Positions 17,523-27,257 are shown, counted from the first letter of the stretch. The stretch is 64,000 nucleotides of DNA from Clostridia bacterium (GCA_026000755.1 BNZC01000006.1:1-64000); one strand, 5' to 3'. Numbers and translations: made by a program. The notes: a model not told the origin generated them from the sequence alone.

Positions 17523-18177
17523 AATCATAGAATTAATGCCGCAAATTATAGAGGCATTTGGACAGACCTTTTATATGCTGATTTTTACACTGGGCATAGC
17601 GGCTGTTTTGGGTATCCCGTTGGGAACGTTTTTGTATCTGATTCGCCCGGGATCCATGATGGAGAAACCCAAGATTTATCTGGTGTTGGACGTGATTGTA
17701 AATATCGTACGTTCCTTTCCGTTTTTGGTGCTGATGGTGGCGATTATTCCATTTACAAGACTGATTGTAGGTACTTCTCTTGGCACCACGGCGGTGATCG
17801 TTCCCCTTGCAGTAAGTGCAACCCCTGATTTTGCAAGATTGATTGAGCAGGTTTTAATCGAAGTCAATCGGGGCGTGATTGAAATGGCGGAGTCTTGCGG
17901 GGCAAATACCTTTCAGATTATTCGGAAGGTTCTCTATCGAGAGGCACGTTCCGGTATGGTTAGCTCGGCAACCATGCTGTGCGTGAGTTTTATATCCTAT
18001 TCAACCGTAGCGGGACTTGTGGGGGGAGGTGGTATAGGTGACTTTGCAATTCGGTATGGCTACTACAGGTATCAGCCCTCAATTATGTTGTTTACGGTGG
18101 TGCTTATCATCGTGTTGGTGCAGATTATTCAGACGATTGGCAGGATTGTGGCACAGAAATTAGATAAGCGTATTTAA
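17515..18177 (+). CDS. metI: Methionine-type ABC importer permease
   Basis: The 220-residue protein with five or six membrane helices is of normal MetI length. The EAA loop typical of importers appears as EMAESCGANTFQIIRKVLYR around residues 123-142. The ribosome site GGGGGAGGT stands close to ATG 17515. It forms the channel with MetN and receives substrate from the MetQ lipoprotein encoded next. Confidence 0.92.
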   Translation: MDKIIELMPQIIEAFGQTFYMLIFTLGIAAVLGIPLGTFLYLIRPGSMMEKPKIYLVLDVIVNIVRSFPFLVLMVAIIPFTRLIVGTSLGTTAVIVPLAVSATPDFARLIEQVLIEVNRGVIEMAESCGANTFQIIRKVLYREARSGMVSSATMLCVSFISYSTVAGLVGGGGIGDFAIRYGYYRYQPSIMLFTVVLIIVLVQIIQTIGRIVAQKLDKRI

Positions 18178-18199
18178 GGTATTTTAGGCAAGTGTTTTT

Positions 18200-18295
18200 T
18201 ACAAAACCGTATTTCATAAAAATGTTAATAGAACTATATTTATTTGTAAAACCGTATTTCATAAAAAATTTAATAGAACTACATTTAGTAAAATA
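18200..18295. repeat. Tandem repeat in metI-metQ gap, period 45
   Basis: AAAACCGTATTTCATAAAAA followed by TTAATAGAACTA occurs at 18203 and again at 18248. The repeat is AT-rich and non-coding. A third, weaker TTCATTTTATAAAAAATC-like stretch follows. Confidence 0.8.
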
Positions 18296-18342
18296 GAAAC
18301 TCATTTTATAAAAAATCAATCAAATCCCAGGAGGAAAACATC

Positions 18343-19194
18343 ATGAAAAAATCATTTACAAAGAAAGCATTTCGAATCAAATTAGTAACAACGGCAGTAA
18401 CCGTATTGGCACTTGCAGCACTCAGTCTTACCGCTTGCGGAGCAAAGAAGGACACATCCGATGATAAGACCATCAAATTTGCGGTGACAAATCTAAAGGT
18501 CTATGAGGACACCACAAAGGTTTTGGCAAGTGAAGTGGAGAAGTTAGGCTACAAACTGGACTACAAATTATTAGCGGATGATGTGCAGATTAACGAGGCG
18601 GTAGAAAGTGGTGAGTATTTCGCAAACTACCATCAGCACACCCCCTACATGGATGAATTTAACAAAACCCACAATGGACATTTGGCAGCGGCTTTTAAGG
18701 TGTTTACCGACCGATCGGGCATATTTTCCAAGAAATACAAGAGCCTTGACGAGTTGCCCGATGGCGCACAAATTACCATTCCCAATGATGCAGGCAACAA
18801 TTTCAGACCGCTTTTGATTTTAGCAGATGCAGGACTGATTACCTTAAAAGAGGGTGTAGAACCCATTAATGTTACAACCAACGATATTGTAGACAACCCG
18901 AAACACTTGAAATTTATCGAAGTAGATTACACCATGTTAGCGAAATCTTTAGAAGAGGCAGATGCAGGATTCCTCTATGCTACCGTAGCAGCAGAAATTG
19001 ATCTTGATTTTAACAAGGACGTTTTGGCGGCGGAGAAGCCGGAGTTTAGTGCAGCGGATATTATCGCAGTGCGTGAGGAAAACTTGGGGTCCGAGAAAGC
19101 AAAAATCTTAGAGCAGGCCTATAAGAGCGACGCTGTTAAAAAAGCGTTAAGCGATTCCTATGATGGCAGAGAGATCTTAGAGCCGGCTTGGTAA
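18343..19194 (+). CDS. metQ: Methionine-type substrate-binding lipoprotein
   Basis: ATG 18343 follows CAGGAGGAAAACATC. The 283-residue product has a signal peptide with the lipobox LTAC (Cys at about residue 32). The mature protein is a NlpA/MetQ-type periplasmic-binding fold, including HQHTPYMDEFNK and AAEIDLDF. It would be anchored outside the membrane and feed MetNI. Ligands in this family are methionine and related thioethers or sulfoxides. Which one is used here cannot be told, and the link to the downstream methyl-transfer genes makes an S-methyl compound attractive. Confidence 0.92.
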   Translation: MKKSFTKKAFRIKLVTTAVTVLALAALSLTACGAKKDTSDDKTIKFAVTNLKVYEDTTKVLASEVEKLGYKLDYKLLADDVQINEAVESGEYFANYHQHTPYMDEFNKTHNGHLAAAFKVFTDRSGIFSKKYKSLDELPDGAQITIPNDAGNNFRPLLILADAGLITLKEGVEPINVTTNDIVDNPKHLKFIEVDYTMLAKSLEEADAGFLYATVAAEIDLDFNKDVLAAEKPEFSAADIIAVREENLGSEKAKILEQAYKSDAVKKALSDSYDGREILEPAW

Positions 19195-19293
19195 ATAATG
19201 AGCCGTGCTATAAAAGCATTTGGTGAATATCGCAACAACGAACAAGTCTTTGACGTGTGAGTCGGGTACATTAGCGAAAGGATCAGAAACAAA

Positions 19294-20241
19294 ATGGCAC
19301 AATACAAACAAAGTTTGACGGAACTCATTGGCAACACGCCCCTTGTGGAGCTGTCAAAATATAATAAATTTTTCGGTATAAACGCCACCCTTGTGGCAAA
19401 ATTGGAATACTTTAATCCCGCAGGAAGCGTGAAAGACCGCATTGCCTTTGCCATGATTCAAGAGGCGGAAGAGAAAGGATTGATTTCTGAGGGTTCGGTG
19501 ATTGTAGAACCCACCAGTGGAAATACAGGTGTGGGTTTGGCATTTGTGGCGGCAGCACGGGGCTATAAGATTATCCTCACCATGCCGGATACCATGAGCG
19601 AAGAACGCCGCAACTTGCTAAAGGCCTTAGGGGCGGAGCTTGTCTTAACCCCGGGTGCACTTGGCATGAATGGTGCCATCCGGAAAGCCGAAGAAATCAT
19701 TGCACAAATCCCGGGCAGTTACTGTCCGCAACAATTTAGAAACAGCGCAAATCCACGGATTCATCGTGAAACCACGGCGGAAGAAATCTGGCGTGATACA
19801 AATGGAGAAGTAGATATTTTCGTGGCAGGCGTGGGAACAGGCGGCACGATTACAGGTGTGGGCGAGGGATTAAAAGCAAAGAAAGCGGACATCAAAATCA
19901 TAGCGGTAGAACCAAATGACTCCCCCGTCCTATCAGGAGGGGCGGCAGGTCCCCATAAGATTCAAGGCATTGGCGCAGGTTTTGTGCCGGAAATCATGAA
20001 CCTGGATGTAGTGGATGAGGTGTTCCGTGTCAAAAACGAGGAAGCATTTGAAACCGCTCGCTATTTAGCGGAAAAGGAAGGTCTGCTTGTTGGTATATCT
20101 TCGGGAGCGGCGGCATTTGCTGCCACCCGAATTGCCAAACGAGCGGAAAATCAGGGAAAAACGGTGGTCGTGCTATTGCCGGATACAGGTGAGCGGTATT
20201 TGTCTACCCCCTTATTTGAGAATCCTTATAAGAAAGCGTGA
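19294..20241 (+). CDS. cysK: Cysteine synthase (O-acetylserine sulfhydrylase)
   Basis: The 315-residue PLP enzyme has the lysine in [12 protein letters not shown] (about residue 47), the substrate loop PTSGNTGVG and the phosphate-binding loop VGTGGTITG. It normally makes cysteine from O-acetylserine and sulfide, and relatives can use methanethiol or other nucleophiles. The length is typical. It is placed between the Met importer and the ligase gene, with its stop 4 bases before the next start, and probably belongs to the same transcript. Confidence 0.93.
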   Translation: MAQYKQSLTELIGNTPLVELSKYNKFFGINATLVAKLEYFNPAGSVKDRIAFAMIQEAEEKGLISEGSVIVEPTSGNTGVGLAFVAAARGYKIILTMPDTMSEERRNLLKALGAELVLTPGALGMNGAIRKAEEIIAQIPGSYCPQQFRNSANPRIHRETTAEEIWRDTNGEVDIFVAGVGTGGTITGVGEGLKAKKADIKIIAVEPNDSPVLSGGAAGPHKIQGIGAGFVPEIMNLDVVDEVFRVKNEEAFETARYLAEKEGLLVGISSGAAAFAATRIAKRAENQGKTVVVLLPDTGERYLSTPLFENPYKKA

Positions 20242-20245
20242 GCAT

Positions 20246-21559
20246 ATGAGCGAAAGCAAGCAGGATTTACAAAAAATCAAAGATTATATCGAAGAACATC
20301 ATATTGATTCCGTGGAAATCGGATTTGCGGACATCAACGGATCCCTGATAGGGAAACGTCTGCCAGCAAGGTTTTTGATCGAACATTTGACCAGTGGAAC
20401 AGGGGTTTGCCGTGCACCCTTGACTTGGGATATTCAGTCGGAATATTTTTCTACGTCAAAACTGGCAGGCTTTGAATATGGGGCGGGCGATATGCTCTTA
20501 AAGCCCGATTACTCTACTTTTCGTGAGATTCCATGGCGTAAGGGCACGGCATTTGTGTTAAGTGATTTGGATTTGGATACAGGCGAACGCATCCAAGTGG
20601 CTTCCAGACAAGTGCTGAAAAATGTATTGGCTCGTTTGGAACAATTGGGTTTTGTTTCAAAGGTTGGCTCGGAAATGGAATTTTACCTATTGGATGCCGA
20701 TAAAAAGCCCCTCTTTGGCGGAAAGGAAACCTATTCTATCGCAAAGGTAGGGCAGTACAGTGATATTTACGACCAAATACAGCGTAATTTAGAGAAATTC
20801 GGCATTCCCGTAGAGGCTTTACATACGGAATATGGACCGGGGCAAACGGAGTTGATTTTAGAGTTTTCCGATGCCTTAACAAATGCGGACAATACCATTA
20901 TCGCCCGAAATGCAATCAAAGAAATTGCCCGAAAGAACGGCTTGTATGCCAGTTTTATGGCACAAATCTGGGATAACGAATCGGGTAGCGGTTATCATTT
21001 GCACCAAAGTCTGTGGACGAAAGAGGGCGAAAATGTTTTTGCCAAAGACAAGAGTATTTTGGAACAATATGCGGCAGGGCTTTTAAGCGGCGCAAGGGAA
21101 TTTATGCCTCTGGTATGTCCCACCGTTAACTCTTATAAACGATTGAGTGATATGTCCTTTGCTCCCACCAAGGTTGGGGTAGGATATGATAACCGAACCG
21201 TGTCCACTCGTATTGTAGGAAAAGGCAACAGTACAAGGGTGGAACAGCGGACAGGGTCAGCGGATGCCAATGCGTATTTGCTCATTGCAGCTTCCATTGC
21301 ATCCGGCTTGTATGGCTTGGAAAATAAATTGCCGGCACCGGAAATCATTGAAGGCAACGGTTATTTTAATGAAGGTTTACCCGATTTGCCAAGAAATTTA
21401 CAAGATGCCGCCGCACTGTTTGATAAGAGCGAAAAGGCAGTGGAATATTTTGGTAAAGATTTTGTGGAAATATTTTCCGAACTGATTCACTTTGAGGTAG
21501 GCGTACACCAGACCACGGTGTCCGAATGGGAGCGAGAGCGGTACTTGGAGAATTCATAA
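20246..21559 (+). CDS. Glutamine-synthetase-family ligase (GlnA/PuuA/GmaS-like)
   Basis: ATG 20246, 4 bases after cysK, gives 437 residues; the longer frame start lies inside cysK. The catalytic half shows KVGSEMEFYLL (metal-binding Glu), HTEYGPGQTEL, the His loop SGYHLHQSLW and VEQRTGSADANAYLL. The N-terminal beta-grasp part has FADINGSLIGKRLPA. The length and motifs fit the type I fold. The family includes true glutamine synthetase and glutamate-amine ligases such as gamma-glutamylputrescine or gamma-glutamylmethylamide synthetase. Sequence alone does not decide. Next to corrinoid methyltransferases, a glutamate-methylamine ligase is a reasonable hypothesis. Confidence 0.85.
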   Translation: MSESKQDLQKIKDYIEEHHIDSVEIGFADINGSLIGKRLPARFLIEHLTSGTGVCRAPLTWDIQSEYFSTSKLAGFEYGAGDMLLKPDYSTFREIPWRKGTAFVLSDLDLDTGERIQVASRQVLKNVLARLEQLGFVSKVGSEMEFYLLDADKKPLFGGKETYSIAKVGQYSDIYDQIQRNLEKFGIPVEALHTEYGPGQTELILEFSDALTNADNTIIARNAIKEIARKNGLYASFMAQIWDNESGSGYHLHQSLWTKEGENVFAKDKSILEQYAAGLLSGAREFMPLVCPTVNSYKRLSDMSFAPTKVGVGYDNRTVSTRIVGKGNSTRVEQRTGSADANAYLLIAASIASGLYGLENKLPAPEIIEGNGYFNEGLPDLPRNLQDAAALFDKSEKAVEYFGKDFVEIFSELIHFEVGVHQTTVSEWERERYLENS

Positions 21560-21571
21560 CGGGGGGGTGCC

Positions 21572-22606
21572 ATGACAGCAAATGAAAATGTAAGAGCAGC
21601 ATTTCTGGGCAAACGCCCGGAACGTATACCTGCCGGGGTTTGCTTAGGAGGCAGTTGGCCTTATTTTTTAGAGGGCGTAACACTCCTTGAACTACTGGAG
21701 GATCCCATACGTGCCGCTGAAATCTTTTATCGTGTAAATGAAGAGGTAGATGCGGATTTTGTCACGGTGGGTACAGGAGCAACTGCATTTTTAATAGAGG
21801 GCTTGGGAGGGGATATTGCATTTTCCTCGGATGGCGCACCTGCCATAGCCTCCCTGTTGGTGCAGTCCGAAGAAGATATTGCAAGTCTTGACATACAGGC
21901 GGCACTTGCCGTACCAAAGGTACAATGGTTAAAAGAGGTGGCAAAAGAAACCTTGCGTCTAAATCAAAACAAACGCAGTATTTTCATCAGCGGGCGTGCA
22001 CCCTTTACCTTGGCGGGACAACTCTTGGGATTGGAAACCCTTTCCAAATCACTTTATAAAAATAAGACATTGGTGGAAAAACTCTTGGACTTTACCACAG
22101 AGCTGTCGGTCGCCTATTATGAATTTATGCTAGAAGTTCCCGGCATGGACGGTATCTTTATTGCGGATCCCTCCGCCTCGGGAGATGTGGTATCCAAAAG
22201 GCATTTTGAAACATGGGTTGTTCCCTATCTGACAAAGGTGGTAAGCCGTTTGGCAAGGCATGACAAATTATCCCTTGTACATATCTGCGGTAACATTACA
22301 GACCGTTTGCATTTACTGCCTCAAACAGGCATTCAGATGGTGTCCGTAGACAGTAAGGTGGATCTTCTGACGGCGAAAGAAATCCTAAAGGGGCAAATTG
22401 CCTTGGCAGGCAATGTCAACCCCGTGGCAAGTATAGAAGAAAAATCTCCGGAGGAAGTCTACGCCGATGCTACAAAATGTTTGGATGCAGGAGCAAAAGA
22501 CGGCGGATTTCTCTTATTGCCGGGCTGTGATTTATCCGCAAAGGCAAGAGTGGAAAATGTAAGGGCGATCACCAAAGCGGCACATGATTGGCAAGTAGGG
22601 GTGTAA
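21572..22606 (+). CDS. MtaA/UroD-family corrinoid methyltransferase 1
   Basis: The 344-residue TIM-barrel protein of the uroporphyrinogen decarboxylase superfamily starts after a G-rich ribosome site. It carries the zinc-site pattern of methylcobamide methyltransferases (MtaA, MtbA, CmuA): VHICGN at about residue 230 and a later Cys in LLPGCDLS near residue 315. UroD itself lacks this HxC motif, so a methyl-transfer role is likelier than heme synthesis. It would move a methyl group between a corrinoid protein and a thiol or other acceptor. A paralogue lies at 26223. Confidence 0.88.
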   Translation: MTANENVRAAFLGKRPERIPAGVCLGGSWPYFLEGVTLLELLEDPIRAAEIFYRVNEEVDADFVTVGTGATAFLIEGLGGDIAFSSDGAPAIASLLVQSEEDIASLDIQAALAVPKVQWLKEVAKETLRLNQNKRSIFISGRAPFTLAGQLLGLETLSKSLYKNKTLVEKLLDFTTELSVAYYEFMLEVPGMDGIFIADPSASGDVVSKRHFETWVVPYLTKVVSRLARHDKLSLVHICGNITDRLHLLPQTGIQMVSVDSKVDLLTAKEILKGQIALAGNVNPVASIEEKSPEEVYADATKCLDAGAKDGGFLLLPGCDLSAKARVENVRAITKAAHDWQVGV

Positions 22607-22608
22607 AA

Positions 22609-22658
22609 GAGCCCTGTTCTTTAGGGCGATGCTTACCGAACGTTCTTTGGTCGGTAAG
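22609..22658. repeat. Two-hairpin repeat element, copy A
   Basis: The element contains GCCCT-loop-AGGGC and CTTACCGA-loop-TCGGTAAG. The reverse complement matches 41401-41450 at about 46 of 50 positions. It lies in the 79-base gap between the methyltransferase and nitrogenase-like genes. Confidence 0.8.
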
Positions 22659-22685
22659 ATTCCATAGGGTAAAAAAGGGGGAACT

Positions 22686-24200
22686 ATGAGTTACATAGAA
22701 GAACGAGTTGCGCCACGCCGTGAAGAGCGGCTTGGCAGCTGTATAGAATATGGCGGAACCGTGGGGGAAGTCCACAAGAAATTTTGCGGCGGTTGCATGA
22801 AGAATAAAAGTCGCAGTTTTAGCCAAGGCACAATTTGTCAGCTGCTCCCCGCCATTGCAATTTTAACATCATTGCAAAGCACGGTGGTCTTGGTACACGG
22901 AGCGGTAGGTTGCGGCGGCGTGGCGCATTTTATGGGGCAAAACGTGCGTTTTGGCCAATTTAACAGTGGGGATAAAAATCCAAAGGGAGCCTTGTGGCTG
23001 TCTACCAACTTAAAAGAGAGTGATGTGGTTTCAGGGGGCGAGGGCAAATTAAAACGGGCCATCTTAGCGGCGGATACACGTTATCGCCCCGATGCCATTG
23101 TGGTGGTATCCACCTGTATTCCGGGCATTATCGGTGATGATATTGACGGCGTGGTAAATGAATTACAGGAGGCGACATCGGCAACCTTACTGCCGATTCA
23201 TTGTGAGGGTTTTAAGACGAAAATCATGGCTTCCGCTTATGATGCCATCTTTCATTCTTTCTTACGCAACGTGGTAGACGGTGTGGACGAAACGGAATTT
23301 TCTGTTTATGACAATGATGCGGCTCTGGCAAAAGAGAAGATTCGTCGCTCCCGCCTCGTCAACCTTTTGAATGTGTCTTCTATGACAGGACCCGATCAGC
23401 AAGAGTTGACACGACTCTTAAATAAATTAGGATTAGAAGTCAATATGTTGCCCTGTGATGCACATCCGGATGCCTTTCGTTTGGCGCCCTTTGCCGCTCT
23501 ATCCATCGGTGTCTGTCCCACCCACGATGATTATTTCATGACCTATTTAGAAGAAAAATTCGGCGTACCCTTTGTGGGCGGGCAAATGCCAATCGGCATC
23601 GAAAATACCTCTATCTGGCTTCGGCAAATCGCAGAAAAGTTAGGCTTGTCGGAGGCGGCGGAACGCATCATAAAATCAGAAACAGAAGAACTCAATCAGG
23701 CATTAAAGCCCCTACTGCCCCATTTGACAGGAAAGAGTGCTATGCTCTCCGCAGGAGAAATTCGCACCTTTGCAACGGCTGTGTTGTTGCAGGAATTTGG
23801 CATGGAAATTTTGGCGGTACGCCCCTATCATTACGATGAATTTGGCGGCGTTGAAGTAGAAAAATTAGAGAAAGTCAATCCCGGCATTCGAGTAAATGTA
23901 GCCACGGCTCAACCCTTTGAAGCGGTGAACATCCTAAAGCGGGCAAAACCTGATTTGTATATCGGACACAACTCCGACAATGTGTGGGCGGCAAAATGCG
24001 GCGTACCCGTTTTACCCATTTACGGAACCAACAGTATTTACAGCGGATATGCAGGAGCTTATGACATTGCAAGGCGTATCAAACGGCATTTTACAAACAC
24101 CATATTTAATAAAAAATTAGAGAAAAATGTCAGACAGCCTTACCGTGATAATTGGTACGGTGAGGATCCGTTCAAATACATAAAGGCAGGTGAGTTTTAA
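22686..24200 (+). CDS. Nitrogenase-like component 1, D-type subunit
   Basis: The 504-residue protein belongs to the nitrogenase/oxidoreductase component 1 superfamily. Cys51 (GTICQ), Cys76 (GAVGCGG) and Cys144 (VSTCIPGIIGDD) match the spacing of the three NifD P-cluster ligands. STNLKESDVVSGGEGKLK matches the NifD segment that follows. Cys277 (SIGVCPTHDDYF) aligns by context with the cofactor-binding Cys275 of NifD. I see no His at the position of His442; the region reads IYGTNSIYSGYAGAY. FCGGC near residue 34 adds two more Cys. It pairs with the next gene, overlapping by one base. It is not canonical NifD and is likely a group IV-type or unassigned nitrogenase-like reductase. The substrate is unknown. 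Confidence 0.88.
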   Translation: MSYIEERVAPRREERLGSCIEYGGTVGEVHKKFCGGCMKNKSRSFSQGTICQLLPAIAILTSLQSTVVLVHGAVGCGGVAHFMGQNVRFGQFNSGDKNPKGALWLSTNLKESDVVSGGEGKLKRAILAADTRYRPDAIVVVSTCIPGIIGDDIDGVVNELQEATSATLLPIHCEGFKTKIMASAYDAIFHSFLRNVVDGVDETEFSVYDNDAALAKEKIRRSRLVNLLNVSSMTGPDQQELTRLLNKLGLEVNMLPCDAHPDAFRLAPFAALSIGVCPTHDDYFMTYLEEKFGVPFVGGQMPIGIENTSIWLRQIAEKLGLSEAAERIIKSETEELNQALKPLLPHLTGKSAMLSAGEIRTFATAVLLQEFGMEILAVRPYHYDEFGGVEVEKLEKVNPGIRVNVATAQPFEAVNILKRAKPDLYIGHNSDNVWAAKCGVPVLPIYGTNSIYSGYAGAYDIARRIKRHFTNTIFNKKLEKNVRQPYRDNWYGEDPFKYIKAGEF

Positions 24201-25546
24201 TGGCGAAGAATCGTTTTATCGAAAGACCACGCTCTTTTTGTGCGTTAGGCGGTGCCTTATTGACGGTTGAGGCTCTTCCTGAGGTAGTACCTATTTTACA
24301 TACAGCCATGGGTTGCGGCGGCAGTATTTATTGGAATCAGTACGGCAGTACAGGATACTTAGGTGCAGGCTACTGCGGTGGACTTGCGGTACCAAGCTCC
24401 AATATCGGCGAACAGGATATTGTATTCGGCGGATTGGATCGTTTGGAAGAACAGGTGAAAAGTACCGTGGAACTGGTGGAAGGCAACTTGTATGTTATCT
24501 TAACAGGTTGTACGGCGGACATTATCGGCGATGATGTGCAGGCGGTGGTTCGTCAATACCGGGAAGAGGGTGTTGCTATTATCGGTGCAGAAACCGGGGG
24601 ATTTCACGGTGATGGATACCGAGGATATGATATTGTATTGTCTGCCTTGGTGCGGGATTATATCAAAAAGCAAGATACGAAGAAAAAGAATAAAGTGAAT
24701 CTCTTGGGAATCGTTCCCGGACAGGACGTATTTTGGCGCGGAAATTTATTAAAATTGCGTGAGCTTTTGGAGCAATTGGGCCTAGAAGTCAATTCCTTTT
24801 TTACAGAAGAGGATACCTTATCCGGCATTCAAAATGCAGGGGATGCCGCCCTTACCATTGTGGCATCGGAGTTTTACGGAATTGGTGTGGCAAAAGAATT
24901 AGAGGAAATACATGGCATACCCTATCTGACAAATCCGTTTCCCATTGGACCTGCCGCAACAACTGCATTTATCCGAAGTGTGGCAAAGGCTCTGGGGCAA
25001 GATACGACAAGGGTAGAGGAAATTGTTTCCAAGGAAACAAAACGTTATTTCCATTATGTGGAACGCTTTGCAGATGCCTATAATGATCAGGATTGGCAGA
25101 GGTATGCAGTAGTGGTGGGGGATGCGAATTATGCCCCCGCATTGACGAAATTTTTGGCGGACGATCTGGGTTGGGTGCCAAAGGTCTGTATCATTTCCGA
25201 TGATTTAGAGGATTTTCAGAAAGAAAAAGTGACAGGGATTATCGAAAGCTTAGAAACAAAATTGCCCGTTGATGTGTACTACGAATCCGACCCCACCGAA
25301 GTCAAAACGCATTTTTGGAAAACGGTACCCAGAAAAAGCGACAGTCTGTTTCAAGATACCTTTTCCCCTGCCTTTGTGGTGGGCAGCCACTTGGAACGAG
25401 AATTTGCCATTGATTTGGGAGCGGGACATTTGAGTGTCAGCTATCCTGTGGGAAACCGTCTTGTCTTAGACCGAGGCTATGCAGGATTTTCAGGGAGCTT
25501 ATCGCTGATTGAGGATTTAATTGCGGTTATCGTGGCACAGAGGTAG
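24200..25546 (+). CDS. Nitrogenase-like component 1, K-type subunit
   Basis: The start ATG overlaps the preceding stop (TAATG), implying translational coupling. The 448-residue protein shows Cys14 (RSFCALGG), Cys39 (TAMGCGG) and Cys104 (LTGCTADIIGDD), the pattern of the NifK/BchB-type P-cluster half. Cys59 (GAGYCGG) is an extra conserved-looking Cys. The DIVFGGLDRLEEQV segment is typical. There is no N-terminal extension as in true NifK. With the D-type partner it would form an alpha2beta2 enzyme served by the NifH-like protein at 29791. Confidence 0.88.
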   Translation: MAKNRFIERPRSFCALGGALLTVEALPEVVPILHTAMGCGGSIYWNQYGSTGYLGAGYCGGLAVPSSNIGEQDIVFGGLDRLEEQVKSTVELVEGNLYVILTGCTADIIGDDVQAVVRQYREEGVAIIGAETGGFHGDGYRGYDIVLSALVRDYIKKQDTKKKNKVNLLGIVPGQDVFWRGNLLKLRELLEQLGLEVNSFFTEEDTLSGIQNAGDAALTIVASEFYGIGVAKELEEIHGIPYLTNPFPIGPAATTAFIRSVAKALGQDTTRVEEIVSKETKRYFHYVERFADAYNDQDWQRYAVVVGDANYAPALTKFLADDLGWVPKVCIISDDLEDFQKEKVTGIIESLETKLPVDVYYESDPTEVKTHFWKTVPRKSDSLFQDTFSPAFVVGSHLEREFAIDLGAGHLSVSYPVGNRLVLDRGYAGFSGSLSLIEDLIAVIVAQR

Positions 25547-25555
25547 GAGGTAGTC

Positions 25556-26221
25556 ATGGCAAAAACAGAAACGGAATTTTTTGAACAACTGGCGGAAGCT
25601 GTTGTTGATATGGACGAAGAGCTCACCGCTGATTTGTCAAATGAGGTTATTGCCGCAGGTATTGATGCCTACGCCGCCATTGAGCAAGGATTGGCAAAGG
25701 GCATGGAACGGGCAGGAGAATTATTTGAAGAGGAAGAATATTTCGTGCCGGAACTTTTGATGTGTGCCGATGCGTTAAATGTCGGTGTTGACATCTTAAA
25801 GCCTCACATCAAAAAAGAAGAGCGAGATACCCGGTATAAAATCGTTATCGGGGTGATTCTAGGTGACACCCACGACATCGGAAAAAATCTGGTAAAACTT
25901 ATGTTATCCGCCGCAGGATTTGATGTGGTGGACTTAGGACGAGATGTTCCACCGGAAGTATTTGTGGATCGAGCGATTGCGGAAAAGGCGGAATTTATTT
26001 TGATTTCCTCTCTTATGACCACCACTATGGATGCCATGGGGGATGTAATTCAAATCTTAAAAGAGCGAGGACTCCGGCAAAACTATAAGGTACTTGTCGG
26101 CGGCGGGCCGGTTTCCCAGGCCTTTGCGGATAAAATCGGTGCAGACGGTTATTCCGCCAATGCCAATCAGGCGGTACGTTTGGTGAATAGCATGGTGGAG
26201 CGGTCACAAGAAAGGATCTAA
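25556..26221 (+). CDS. Corrinoid (cobalamin-binding) methyl-carrier protein 1
   Basis: The 221-residue protein has an N-terminal helical cap domain (EELTADLSNEVIAAGIDAYA) and a Rossmann-like B12-binding domain. The base-off/His-on signature GDTHDIGKNLVKLML lies at about residues 104-118, where His ligates cobalt. Further motifs are GFDVVDLGRDVP and a C-terminal VGGGPVS. This is the MtbC/MttC/MtaC type C component. It carries the methyl group between methyltransferases. The gene lies between the nitrogenase-like pair and the second MtaA-like gene with very short gaps. Confidence 0.93.
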   Translation: MAKTETEFFEQLAEAVVDMDEELTADLSNEVIAAGIDAYAAIEQGLAKGMERAGELFEEEEYFVPELLMCADALNVGVDILKPHIKKEERDTRYKIVIGVILGDTHDIGKNLVKLMLSAAGFDVVDLGRDVPPEVFVDRAIAEKAEFILISSLMTTTMDAMGDVIQILKERGLRQNYKVLVGGGPVSQAFADKIGADGYSANANQAVRLVNSMVERSQERI

Positions 26222-26222
26222 A

Positions 26223-27257
26223 ATGGATACATTTTCGCCCAAAGAACGCTTACAACGGGTGTTTCAAAAGCAAGCAGTAGAACGCTCGCCCATCATTTGC
26301 CCCGGCGGCATGATGAATGCCGCAATCGTGGATGTTATGAATCAAACAGGACACGTGTTACCTAAGGCACACCATACGGCAGAGGAAATGACTGACTTGG
26401 CATTTGCCGTGCAGGAGCATACCGGTTTTGAAAACTTCGGCATACCATTTTGCATGACGGTAGAGGCGGAGGCTTTAGGGAGTGACATTGATTTTGGCAC
26501 CTTAGAGTGCGAACCTAAGATTTTGACGGAACGTTTTCCATCGGTGAAAGAGGTTTCTTTTTTGCCCGAGGGTGCAATTACGAAAAATACCAGAGCGGAG
26601 GCCATTGTACAAAGTATTTACACGCTCTCAAAGAAATATCCTGACGTTCCTGCTATTGGGAGTTTGACAGGTCCTTTGTCTACGGCGGCATCCATTGTTG
26701 ACCCCATGACCTTTCTCAAACAGCTGCGTCGTGAAAAAGAGGATGCCCATAAGGTGATTGATTATGTTTCTACGCAGCTCATTGACTATGCACGCTTGAT
26801 GGCGGACAACGGTGCCGCTGCGATTTCCATTGCAGACCCCACGGCAACAGGGGAGATCTTAGGGCCGAAATTCTTTGATGAATATGCGGTGTTGTATTTG
26901 AATAAAGTCACAGATGCCATTCACGAAATGGGGCTTCCTGTGATTATCCATATCTGCGGCGATGTGCGTATGGTGAAAACCGGCTTGCAGAAGTTACATG
27001 GGGATGCTCTAAGCGTGGATGCTTTTGTTGATCTAAAGAGTCTAAAACAGGAATTGTCAGGCGTGACCACCATGGGAAATCTAAGCACCTATTTGTTGGA
27101 ATTTGGCAGTCCCGATAAAGTGGAAACAAATGTAGTGCACCTGTTGCAGAAAGAGATTGATATTTTGGCTCCTGCCTGCGGCTTATCCACTTCCACACCT
27201 CTTACGAATATTAAGGCGTTTACTGCGACGGCAAAGGAGGGGGTAGGTTATGATTAA
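26223..27257 (+). CDS. MtaA/UroD-family corrinoid methyltransferase 2
   Basis: The 344-residue paralogue of the gene at 21572 starts one base after the corrinoid gene. The putative zinc site is present: IIHICGDV at about residue 240 and a Cys in LAPACGLS near residue 320. The N-terminus has the family pattern PKERLQRVFQKQAVERSPII. It presumably interacts with one of the two corrinoid proteins. Having two A-type enzymes suggests different acceptors, or demethylation and remethylation steps. Confidence 0.88.
   Translation: MDTFSPKERLQRVFQKQAVERSPIICPGGMMNAAIVDVMNQTGHVLPKAHHTAEEMTDLAFAVQEHTGFENFGIPFCMTVEAEALGSDIDFGTLECEPKILTERFPSVKEVSFLPEGAITKNTRAEAIVQSIYTLSKKYPDVPAIGSLTGPLSTAASIVDPMTFLKQLRREKEDAHKVIDYVSTQLIDYARLMADNGAAAISIADPTATGEILGPKFFDEYAVLYLNKVTDAIHEMGLPVIIHICGDVRMVKTGLQKLHGDALSVDAFVDLKSLKQELSGVTTMGNLSTYLLEFGSPDKVETNVVHLLQKEIDILAPACGLSTSTPLTNIKAFTATAKEGVGYD

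Noticed and set aside
21572-22606. Uroporphyrinogen decarboxylase HemE for heme synthesis
   Set aside because: The HxC and later Cys zinc pattern and the corrinoid context fit MtaA-type methyltransferases, and no other heme genes are near.
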